Positions 40,035-50,059 of a DNA stretch of 64,000 nucleotides are shown here, one piece after another. Origin of the DNA: Providencia stuartii (GTDB taxonomy: Bacteria > Pseudomonadota > Gammaproteobacteria > Enterobacterales > Enterobacteriaceae); contig UGUC01000001.1 in NCBI GenBank assembly GCA_900455155.1, positions 186,001 to 250,000 on the forward strand. The letters are read 5' to 3'. Within the stretch, counting starts at the first letter, position 1, and every line of letters begins with the position of its first letter. The translations under genes were made by a program, and so were the position numbers. Below the pieces are notes generated by a model. It searched no databases, was not told the origin of the DNA, and saw only the letters and a program-made list of their open reading frames with translations.

Positions 40035-40052
40035 AAAGACTCCTTCACTGCA
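39975..40052. repeat. Short direct repeat at start of membrane-segment gene 2
   Basis: Partner of 36850-36925. The single difference, an extra T at 39977-39979, is the cause of one frameshift in the gene at 38812-40034. Confidence 0.8.
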
Positions 40053-40628
40053 AGACTAAAAATTGATTGGCGTTGACATCATCCGCAAGGACGAATAACA
40101 AGTTATCCATAAAATGGAGATAATCGTTAACGGGTAAATAAGGCAATAATGTTTTCACGGTGATGGGGTCGTAATAACGAAACATTAGCCATGTTTTTCG
40201 TTTCTTCATCATACACTTGATTAAACTTTCGCAGTTGATGAGCCAATTTTTCGAGTGGCAGCCGTGAACGTAAATAAATCCCCAATGGTGTTTTTTGGCT
40301 ATTTTTCGAGCAACCATGTGACAAATGGCGAATCAGACTCTAACTTCACTAAATAAGGTGCGTAAAACGAATAGTGTTCGGCACTTTCCCCTTTCCACAA
40401 ACAACAATGTTCCACCTCAAAGATATCCAGTAATACAGCAATATCGGGGCGTTTAATCGCATCAATGACCGCCCAGCTTTGGCTATGTGTCGAGAACTCG
40501 CCTTTAATCACCTGTTTCTGGTCATGGCGCGTGAATAACACATTACCAAACAAGTAGTCTTGCAGCATTGAATGTTTATTGCTCTTGTCGGTCCCATAAG
40601 GCAATAACGTTAAGCGTGATAGACTCAT
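40045..40628 (-). CDS. DUF4123 effector adaptor (two frameshifts)
   Basis: A chaperone/adaptor of the DUF4123 (Tap/TEC) family, which loads a cognate effector onto VgrG. Typical segments are WAVIDAIKRPDIAVLLDIFE, SFYAPYLVKLE, FVTWLLE, GIYLRSRLPLEKLAHQLRKF, WLMFRYYDPITVKTLLPYL. Two extra T's on the plus strand break it: T5 at 40302-40306 and T5 at 40194-40198. The repaired length is 193 residues. Its ATG overlaps the vgrG stop (ATGA), and the first membrane-segment/nuclease module follows at once, which marks those proteins as the likely cargo. Confidence 0.75.
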
Positions 40629-42840
40629 TGCGCCTCTTTCTCCTTCTTCGCTTTTGCGCAAATTTCACAAAAAGGTTGCCCCTCTTCTGTCGCTGCCATT
40701 AAGGCTTTCACCTGATCAATCCCCCCACCACCAATATCCAGTGATGAAGTGTTAATTTTGAGTTGTTTCGCTTTGATGGTAATCCCTGTATCATCAATCA
40801 CAATGCTGCCTCCTGAACCGGCTAACGTCAGTTGGTTCTCAGCGTGGATGATGTAATAGGGGGATTGTGAAAACAGTTTAGTCTTCACTTCTTCATGCCG
40901 TTGTCCTTCCACGACTATTTTCTGATTGCCACTGATTTGAGTTTGCTTATCCGCAAAAATTACCGATTTATGGCTACTGTTAATAACCTCGGTCAGGTTC
41001 TGATCAATCTGAATTTCTTGGTCCTGCAAGATATGAATCACTGAATTACGTCCAATTTTTTCATAATGATCACGCCCAACATCGGTACGCTTATCTTGAC
41101 CAATACGCTCTTCCTGATCGACTCCGACTTGTTTCTGCCGATTATGCTCAATCATGTGAAACTCATCGTTTAAAATATGTGTTCGATGATCCTTTTGTGC
41201 ATGAAGGTAAATTTCCTCACTACCGTTACTATCCTCAAAGCGTAACTCATTAAATCCTTCACCTTTATGGGTTTTTGAACGAAACGTAGTACGGGTTTTA
41301 TGCTTAGGCAAATCTAATGGTGGGTTATTCCGCCCATTATAAGTACACCCTGTGATAATTGGCCTATCAATGTCACCGTCTAAATAGGAGACAATCACTT
41401 CTTGCCCGATCCTCGGAATTGACATAAAGCCAAAAACCATCCCCGTTCCAGCCATGGGCGACTCTGACCCAACAAGAGGCACTGTGATCGGGCTTACCAC
41501 GCCTATCCCAATGAAAATAGACCGTGACCGCCCCTTGGGAGTTGGTGTAAATCTCTTCACCCGGAGGACCCACGACCGTCGCTAACTCATCACCATCGGC
41601 GGTGGGTTTGTAGCGGTACGGTGGACGCCATTCTTGGGTACTTGGAATAAAGGTGATGGTATTACTCAATTGCGTACCTTCACCGCCACTGTTGTCAGCG
41701 AGGGGCTGTACCCCGTGATGGTGTGCCGTAATCACTTGCCAGCTGTCATTCATACGGCTACTGGGATGATTAGATAAGCTGAATATTCGTCCAGGTGCTA
41801 ATTCAATACAATTGGTATTAGCAGTGCCTGTTTGGCGGTTATTTTGCGATTGTTCGTAGCGGATTTGATTAAACGACTGACCTTCAGCATCTTCTTGGAA
41901 GCGCCCATAACTTTCAAATACTTCGTGTTGTTGATGTACTTCACCCGTTACCTGATGGCTCAATGGGTAAGAAGGACGTAACTGATTGTAATCTTTATCA
42001 ATACGAATATCACTACATAAGCGTTCTGCATAACGCCATGTGGTGACCGTGCTGTCGGTAATATCGGTTTCTGATTGGGGATTATAAGTTAAATGGATCC
42101 CCGCTTTCATACCCAAGTGGCGATCGCTATAGAATAATTGTGGGCCTTCCTCGAACCAGTAGTTAATCCCTTCTTCGGCAGCGAGGCGACACCAAAACTC
42201 ATACAGGGTTTCACGTTTTTGCGTGATATAAGGAGCGCTGCAAATGCTCTTCAGGGTGATAAAATAATTTATCGTGTTTAACATGGGATTCATTCAGCAA
42301 GGTTTCTAGTATGTTGGGAACGGTAGTGTCTTGGAAAATACGACTATCTTGCTTAAGCGTCATGATCCACATTTCAGGGCGGATAACAAACTGATACCAC
42401 GTTTTCACGCCATCGGTATTGCCTTGCTCGGCGCTAGCTAAAATCCCTTGTACACAACGGGTAACAATACCTTCACGCATGATGGTGATGGAGGAAGCCA
42501 TCCCCAATACATCTTGAAAATCAATCTCTGATTGTGAGCTGACGGCTTGAATGTTCAGCGTAAATAACTCGGATAACCCTTCGTGCAAATCAAATTGGGT
42601 GACCTGAAAGGTCTCTACAGGAAGATCACCAATTTGGCAGGTAAATACGAGTCCGGAATACAGCTTACGATTAGCAATTGCATCGTAAATATCTATTTTC
42701 TTAGATTGAGAGGGCTGAGATCCGCTGGCGTCAGAAGCCGATTTAAGGCGCTGTGGCTCTGGCCTGTTTAATAGAGATTGCCAATGTTGACCCGCTTTTT
42801 CAGCATCAGATACATTTTTTCTCGAGATATTTGAAGACAT
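40625..42840 (-). CDS. vgrG: VgrG spike protein (two frameshifts)
   Basis: The trimeric needle-tip protein of type VI systems. The N-terminal gp27-like domain (VFTCQIGDLPVETFQVTQF) is followed by WCRLAAEEGINYWFEE, the gp5 OB-fold segment (AVTVYFHWDRRGKPDHSASCWVRV...IPRIGQEVIVSYLDGDIDRPIITG) and a C-terminal beta-helix (SGNQKIVVEGQ; IVIDDTGITIKAKQLKI). Breaks lie near 42229-42233 (one extra base; repaired LQRSYITQKRETLYEF) and at A5 41432-41436 (repaired NGDGFGFMSIPRIGQ). The repaired length is about 737 residues. I start it at 42840, after AAGG. The tail carries a CxxC pair (FCEICAKAK). No fused toxin domain is seen. Confidence 0.88.
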
Positions 42841-42888
42841 AGACTTAACCTTGCAAAATGGCGCACTCAATTGTTGCGCCATGGTTTT

Positions 42889-44625
42889 TTATAACAGTGA
42901 TTTATATCCTTGTAATGGTGAGGGTGATAAATACCATGTCGGTAAATCAGCATCATTGAAATTCACTGACATTTCCAACAACATATTTTCAGATAAACAA
43001 AAAGGGAAAAAATGATATAGGTGAGTGACAAACATAAATGCCTCACCTTCATTTTCAAATTTTTGAATGTCTAATGTCACCACAAGGGATAAGCAGCGAT
43101 ATGGTTTTCCTTTTAAAATGTGATCATATAAATTCGTTTTAAGCGCAATACAACCTGATAATAACCGTTCAAGTTTGCGTGTAACTTGTCTATCGTTTTC
43201 ACGATATAAAATATATTCCGTCAACATCTGCTTGATAGTATCAAGAGACATCAACATAAAAGCATTAGCACTATAGTGTGATAGTAATTGCCAATAATAT
43301 TTATCATTCACAATCGGTGGATAACAGTTTGATAACTCGGTGATATTTGCTGTTTTTACTCCTTCTGGCACCTTCTCACTATGGCTGTTTAAGACCCCTA
43401 TGCGGCTTTCTTGATATTGTTCAAAACTCACATAATTACATGAAAAACGTAAACTAGGAGGCACTACCATCGGTGTACCTTTATTATCATAAAAATTTAA
43501 ATAATATAGTGTCCTTCCTCGAATATCGTTATCAATAGTGAGTGCATAAAACAACGCTTGTTGATATTGGGGCAGCAGACGTGATGCCGCAGTAAAATCC
43601 GTCATCGGATAAAAATCACAATATAAGCCACGAACCTTTTCGTGAGGCTCTAATGACAACTGAATATCTGATAAATGCGCCAAATAGTGATTATCAGGTA
43701 TAGGTAATAAATACGACGATTGATTATATTTAAAATCTATTTTCAGCTCATTTTGCTTTTCTTTATCAATTGCAGGTACACAGTTTAAATAAAAACTCTC
43801 TTCACACTGTGCCTGAGTAATCGAAAGCTGCTTATTGAAATAGATATTGATCACAAACGTATCATCATCTTGCCAATTAAGCTGCTTAGTGATCAACGGT
43901 ACATTAATATCGATAAAATGATGAACATGTGGTAAATAAAACCCTTCCAGTAGCTGTTGAGGGGCTGATAATTGATTATCTGTTTGCTGGAAAATTTGAA
44001 ATTTTTTACCTATCTTCGGCTCAAAATAAAAATCAAGGCTGTTCCCACGATAGCTTTTTCCATCATGATTCAGCTCTATATAATCAAAATATTGGCTAAA
44101 CCCGAGCATCAAAGTATCTGCAATAGCTTTTTGTTTACTCAAAAAGAGGTTTAGCGATGCTGTATCATATTCTTTTATTATGCCTCGGTATTTTACTCGT
44201 AATGAGATACAACTCCGATTAGGCTGATGAGTAATTTTTCGCTCAACAATAGAATAAGGTTGTAGGGTCACTCCATAACAAAGACTAAAACTGGCACCTT
44301 TAGGACCTAGAATCAAATTATTTTCTGAAAGATAATATGGATAATCAATGACCCCATCTTGGTCAACCTGAATAATTGTTGTTGAAGGTAGCCCCTTAAT
44401 CGCTTGTGAGCCTAAACGTTGTAGTAAAGGTAAGGTAATTTCAGGAAAAGCGTCATCAATTTTTTCTTGTAGGCGTGCCGAAAGAAAAGCAAACCCTTCA
44501 AGTAAATAACCCGTATGAGGATCTTGTGGATCTAATACGTGAGCCAAATGCGGCTTCTCTCTCGCATAATCGTCAGCGAGTTTTTGTAAATATTGCTTTT
44601 CTTGTAGATACTTTATTTCACTCAT
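42889..44625 (-). CDS. Second TssF-like baseplate protein
   Basis: A 578-residue protein with the TssF/VasA start (YLQKLADDYAREKPHLAHVL; GFAFLSARLQEKIDD; LPLLQRLGS) and a TssF-like C-terminal part (FVTHLYHFFPFCLSENMLLEMSV). It is clearly related to, but diverged from, the main TssF at 60527-62307. It sits between hcp and vgrG rather than in the core block. It could be an alternative baseplate wedge subunit or an adaptor specific to this VgrG. TssF family membership is well supported; the reason for a second copy is unknown. Confidence 0.75.
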   Translation of the reverse strand: MSEIKYLQEKQYLQKLADDYAREKPHLAHVLDPQDPHTGYLLEGFAFLSARLQEKIDDAFPEITLPLLQRLGSQAIKGLPSTTIIQVDQDGVIDYPYYLSENNLILGPKGASFSLCYGVTLQPYSIVERKITHQPNRSCISLRVKYRGIIKEYDTASLNLFLSKQKAIADTLMLGFSQYFDYIELNHDGKSYRGNSLDFYFEPKIGKKFQIFQQTDNQLSAPQQLLEGFYLPHVHHFIDINVPLITKQLNWQDDDTFVINIYFNKQLSITQAQCEESFYLNCVPAIDKEKQNELKIDFKYNQSSYLLPIPDNHYLAHLSDIQLSLEPHEKVRGLYCDFYPMTDFTAASRLLPQYQQALFYALTIDNDIRGRTLYYLNFYDNKGTPMVVPPSLRFSCNYVSFEQYQESRIGVLNSHSEKVPEGVKTANITELSNCYPPIVNDKYYWQLLSHYSANAFMLMSLDTIKQMLTEYILYRENDRQVTRKLERLLSGCIALKTNLYDHILKGKPYRCLSLVVTLDIQKFENEGEAFMFVTHLYHFFPFCLSENMLLEMSVNFNDADLPTWYLSPSPLQGYKSLL

Positions 44626-44644
44626 CTTTTAGGCTCAACATCCA

Positions 44645-45124
44645 TTAAATTGTATTTTCTTGCCAACTACAGTAGCCTGAAGTCCCAGCCATAACATGCT
44701 GAAATATAATATCTTTATATTTCACAGTTAGTGTTTCCTCTGGTAATTGCTCATTATTATTCGATGAATGAGGATAGTCTGACTCTAAATTAATAATGGA
44801 CGCTTCTCTCAGAGTAATGGTGTAATACTTTTCTTGAGAGCCTGTTTGTGAAGTCCGATAAAAATTAAATGTCATCTCAAGTGTTTCATTATTGGCAATT
44901 GCATTTGCCAACAGTGGAGATGATTTATCTAACAACTTAATTAATGTAACAGGTTGAAAATTAATATTTTGAGTACGACTAAAGCCATTTCCTAATCGTA
45001 GGACAAAAATTTCATCTTCATGACCGTTTTGATACTTATTACCGATCGAATCTAAACTTCCACATCCTTGAGAAATTGCACCTTGTTTGCTGCCTTTTAA
45101 TGTCAAATAGATCATATTCGCCAT
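44645..45124 (-). CDS. hcp: Hcp, type VI secretion inner-tube protein
   Basis: A 159-residue Hcp-family protein that stacks as hexameric rings to form the expelled tube. It starts MANMIYLTLKGSKQGAISQG and has the segment ITLREASIINLESDYP. The YKDIIFQHVMAGTSGYCSW terminus, including the conserved HV-x-G-T-x-G-x-x-W type ending, is characteristic. It lies 12 bases after vasL and 19 before the second tssF-like gene. Confidence 0.93.
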   Translation of the reverse strand: MANMIYLTLKGSKQGAISQGCGSLDSIGNKYQNGHEDEIFVLRLGNGFSRTQNINFQPVTLIKLLDKSSPLLANAIANNETLEMTFNFYRTSQTGSQEKYYTITLREASIINLESDYPHSSNNNEQLPEETLTVKYKDIIFQHVMAGTSGYCSWQENTI

Positions 45125-45136
45125 GATAATATCCTT

Positions 45137-46469
45137 TTAATATGAGTTTGGTTTTAAACCGCGTTCTTCTGCCTGTTTTTGCAAATCATAGTAACGTGCT
45201 AATAAGCCATTAATTTGTGAATCGATATTACTAATTAATGTTGGTGAGATAGGCTGGTCATTTTCAATTTGTAAAGAGAATTCACGTAGTCTTTCTTCAA
45301 CAGGTGTACTCTTGTTATGCTGCTTTTGAATATCATAGATAGCAGTTTTCAAATAAGAGAGAGTAAAACTCCCGCGATTGCGCTCTTGCATCACAATTTT
45401 GTCTGATAGCTGCTGTAATAATGTCGCTGTTTCTGACCAACTATCGCTAATTGGCGCATTTTCTAACCGAGTTGTTATCAAGTTTTGCCAGTTACGGCTG
45501 ACATAAGCTTGATCCGCATTGTTAGGCCACCGTTTTTTGGCTACATCCACTAATGAATCAGCGAGCTTTAAGGTAAAAATAGGTGACTGCTTCTCTAATA
45601 ACCCTAAGTTATCCGCGTAGGTTGTAAGCTCAGGTTTATATAGCCATTGAGCCGCCGCGCCTTCAGGAACAGAAGCCATTGCAATAACTTCTTGCTGGGT
45701 CGAGTAATACAACGCATAGCCGATACCAGAAAAGATGACTGCGCTTGATAATAACCCTAAAAAAAAACCCTTTTGTCGCACTCATTTTTTCCTGAGTAGG
45801 CATAGGTGAAGAAGGCCGTTTTTGAGCCGCTGTTTCAATCACGATTGATTGTGCTGGTGGCTCTTGCTCCGTTTTCGGCTGCTGGATATAAACTAAAGGC
45901 GGCAGCTTTACCGTTTGACCTTTATTTTGATTTAATGCATTTTCGCGCTGTTCGAGGTTTTTCGCTGAGTTTTGGAAAAACCACAAAAGGTTTTCTAATT
46001 TCGGTACTTTTGTCCACGTTGTTTGGGCAAGCTTATCGATAATGAGCTGTAGCGCACGCTCGGAACGATAGATTAACCGTAGATCACTGGTTTTAAAACT
46101 GATTTGCCGCAATGCTGAACCAGCACGGCTATTAAACCAATTCAAAATATCAGCACGATGATGGGGCTGTTCTGGCCACAAATGATCCCATTGTGTCACA
46201 ACAACACTTGCTAATAGTTCACATCCCTCGGTAAAACCGTTTAAACCATGTAATTGTAAACGCGCGATGGTGTAATAAATTCCACTTTGTAAATCAATAC
46301 CATGGGTTTTAAATAGCGTTAAACACAATGACTCAATTAAAGTCCAGCTCACTTCAGGGCGGGCTGGATGGTTAAGTTTATTGAACTCAGTTTTTAGCGC
46401 GATAAATTCTGGGGTCTCCAAGGGAGACCCTCCTACTTTAATCACCAAGTTTTCTGATTGCGTACTCAT
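45137..46469 (-). CDS. vasL: VasL-type ImpA-domain protein (one frameshift)
   Basis: A TssA-related accessory protein of the VasL family. It has an N-terminal ImpA-like domain (TPEFIALKTEFNKLNHPARPEV; VTQWDHLWPEQPHHRADILNW), a membrane segment (LLSSAVIFSGIGYALYY) and a C-terminal helical region. The frame breaks in A9 at 45759-45767 (minus strand T9). With eight T's the sequence runs KGFFLGLLSSAVIF and the protein is 443 residues. Its place directly after tssM matches VCA0121 of V. cholerae. Such membrane-anchored TssA-like proteins are thought to help cap or anchor the sheath; this is not proven here. Confidence 0.82.
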
Positions 46470-46509
46470 TTATTGTTCTATTCCCTCGTATTAATACTGA
46501 AAAATCATA

Positions 46510-49500
46510 TTAATAAAGCGTTTCAGGTAAACGGAATCGGGTAAATAATCCTCCGAAGAACGGGTTGTTAGATTCATCAATTTGCACGCGATAAGTCATA
46601 TCTCCGCCATCAATTGTGAAGCGAACTTCAAAAGAGTTTGGTTTCACATTCATTAACCTGCCGCTATCGATAAGGCGTAATTGCGCCCAAGGTCCGCTAA
46701 AGCTGAGCGAACGAGGGGATTTATCACCAGAAAGAGGCACTAATGTCAGCTTACTTTCAATGTTTGAACGCATTGAGTTTGGCCACACCATATGTACGGT
46801 GTTACTGCGCCCATGAGAGTAGTCAATAATCTGCCCATCAAGGTTCAAGATACTGCGACGTTTATTACCTGACAGTGACAACGGTTCTACCGCAAATTTG
46901 TGTTTCAAGATTACCTTGAGCAGTAAAGAAGGTGTCACGAATGCGGTTAGCAATCTCAATTTGCTCCAATACATCAGGGCGAATCAGCGATTGGCCTTCC
47001 ATATTTTCAATCAAGTTATTTTCAACAAATAAACGTAGATTCTGTTGATAGAAACTATCGATGGTGCCATTTGGTTTGAAGAAACGTTCAAATTCGCTTA
47101 ATGGCACATCTTGTTTAGATTTCGGATTAAATGGATAACGTCCAGCGATGTACGCGTTGTACTGTTTGACAACGTTTTCATTCCACTCGACTTCCATATA
47201 ACGAATAGCTTCTTTTTGTACCACATTCCATGCTTGGTCCGAGAGGTCTCCTACCCAACGATTTAATGGTTCTGGTAATGTTTTCGCCATTTGTGATAGC
47301 TCAAAAATGACATCACGGTTATTATCATTCAAACGCATAGACACCGCTTTTAGTGCAGCTTTACCTGGTACTGGTGAGTTTTGAATACTTAATAAATAAC
47401 GATGCAATTCATTTAGCTTCTGATTGAGATTCTGTAGGTTTTCACCATTGTTACTCACTAAGATCTCAGTTTCGGGTGAAAACTCTCTATCCAGCCTGCT
47501 AAGCAACCTGTATTTCGGCTCTGCCATCAATTTTTGCTGCTCTTGTGAAGACAGCGAACTATCAATGGTAGGTAATGAAGTGTTATCTCTCAGTACCTGT
47601 AATGCACGTCTTAACGGCTGCTCACCACTGATTATCTGTTCTAATGCATTGATTTCATCTTGAATTGTGTCAAATTCACGAATCTCTAAATTACTCATCG
47701 CTCCACGCCATTGCGCAGTATAGTCATTCAGATATTGTTCGCTAATTTGACGTTGGATCTCTTTACGGTCACTCTCGCTATACTGTGTATTGCTCGATAA
47801 ATTTAGCACCCAAGCATCAAGTAATGTCAGATCAACCAATTCATCATTTTGCCTAATAAAGTAGTTAATCAGCCCAGAACGGGTGAGAAACTGAGGGATT
47901 TCGAGCTTATCTTCATCGTTCACAGTAAACACTGAGTTAAAACCAGGGCCTATTTGATGACGGAGGTTTAATGGTGATGACAGTGTTTGATTCGCTTTCA
48001 GCCTCAATGTTTGATAAACACGTTGGTATAGCGACAGCGTGCTCAGCTCTTTTTGAGCGTCACTGATTGGTTTGGCAAATGGCCCAAAGACTTTATTGGC
48101 AATCGCTGAACCTTGATTACGCTCAGCTTTCCAGTCAGTGTGCTCTAACGCATAATGTAAATGGCCGCGAAGCTGAGCTTGGATATCTCGTTGCCCTGTA
48201 AATAGCTGGCTCCAGTAGTTTGCCATATAATCTTCAACCAACCCGTTATTACGCCCACTTTTATCTTCAAGCATGCGCATAACACGTAAGATTTCGAGCT
48301 TCTCTTCACTGCCTTTTTCAGCATTATCCAACTCAATAAGTAACCCTGCCATAATGGCGGGTAAAAAGCGTTCCGTTAACAATTGCAAGTAGACATTTTC
48401 AACTTGTGGTCCAACTTTTTGCCCCTGATATAACCCCATTTCAGACAGAATGCCATTTTTATCACGATGGTTTCCGTAAGCTAATGTTGCTTCTCTAAGT
48501 GGGTTCAAAACAGGAAGTTGTTTACTACCGTCAGTATCTTTAGTTGTCGTTGATTCAATCGCTTTAAATGCTTTAACTTCATTAAGCACATTCTCGCCCG
48601 CACGATAGTTTTTGTTGTAGTAATGGCTCCAGCCATTCCAAGCCAATATCAAACCAACAATGCTGACAGTTGAAGCAACTAAAAGTCTGGTACGATGTTT
48701 TTTCAGCCAATAATGGTTTTCCGCTGCTAAGTTTGGCTCGCTAAACAGCACATCACTGAATAAGTTGTGCGTAAAATAGGGATGTGTATCTGAAATAGGC
48801 CAAGTTGTTAGTGGTGCTGTTGGTAAATGGTATTGAACTGACGCCGTTTGGCTAAAGACGTCGTCAATCTGACCAACTTGAGTCGCAGAGGTGAGATAAA
48901 CCCCTCTTAAACGGATATTTTTCTGTTCATTGTTAGCAACCAATGCAGAGATTAATTTTGCTACACTGCTTTGTAACCCTTCAATTTGGCGAACAAAACT
49001 AAATAAGTCGCTTCTTTGGCTTCCTTCTGAACGATTTAACATCATTTCAGGTAAAGCACTGTTCATTTGGCTAACCCATTGGCTCCAAAAGTGATTGAGC
49101 TGTTTTTCCCAATTAACATTTTCTTTTGAGCTAAAAGATACCCCTAATACCTGATTACGCTGTTGAGCATCAAGGGATTGGAACATCGCATCAAAACCAC
49201 GTAACAAGTCCAGTTTAGTCAACACAATATAGAGTGGTAATTGACTATTGAATGTCATACGGACTTCTTCAATACGCATATGTAGGTCAGCAATGAGCTG
49301 GCTATTTTTTTCCTTCGAATTTGTCAGTAATGACAAAGTATCCACGGTTAAAACAATGCCATTCATTGGTTGTCTTGAACGGTTTTTGCTTAACCAGTGT
49401 AAAAGTTCATTCCATAAACGATGATATAGCTGGGGCTTATCCCCCTCACTCACTGGCTGGGTCAATAATTTCCCATCTGGCACAAAAAGGACGGCATTAT

Positions 49501-50059
49501 CCGCGAGTAGACATTGAATATGCAGAGGGAGTTTCTGGTCACTAACAACATTTTCTGTTGGTGCAATATCTAAAGTATTAAGGCTATTTTTTAGTAATGT
49601 ATGCTTACCACTCTCATCGGCCCCCAATACGAAATACCAAGGACGTAAATATACGGATTGAGTATGTCCGTTGAGGTGACGAACAAATTGCGATTTCCAA
49701 TAATCGAGATAACGATTTTGAAACTCAATATCGTGACGAACAGGATCAACAACCGCTAATTCCACGTCTAATTTAAGGCTTTCAAGGCGTTTTACACGTT
49801 TCCATGTCGCGATCCCAATCCAACTCACAATGATGAGAAGAATAATAATCGTCGCTAACCAACGCGCGCTCAGCTCTTTAAGGGGATAACTGCCCTTGTA
49901 GTTAAAATCGGGTCCCCACCACCAAATCCAAATAATCAAAATCGCTGGGAGCAGTGCCAAACACAGCAGTAAGAATGATTTAATTTTGGGCTTATCGCCA
50001 AAAAACAGCTTCTTAAGAGAACCCGTTATTTTTGGTATGGATAGAAAAGATAATTTCAT
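46510..50059 (-). CDS. tssM: TssM (IcmF/VasK), inner-membrane complex subunit (one frameshift)
   Basis: The large membrane-complex protein linking TssL in the inner membrane with lipoprotein TssJ. Two N-terminal membrane segments (about 28-50 and 66-84) are followed by a P-loop-like motif GADESGKHTLL in the cytoplasmic domain, a third membrane segment (TRLLVASTVSIVGLILAW) and a long periplasmic part with the C-terminal TssM domain. The frame breaks at TTT 46897-46899. After repair it reads LETQFAVEPLSLSGNKRRS and continues to RLPETLY. The repaired length is 1182 residues. The start overlaps the tssA stop by four bases. Confidence 0.92.

Noticed and set aside
40127..40324. Separate 65-residue gene
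   Set aside because: It is the middle frame of the broken DUF4123 gene; its sequence continues the family match on both sides.
46510..46974. Separate 154-residue gene after tssM
   Set aside because: It is the C-terminal end of TssM, separated by one extra base at 46897-46899.
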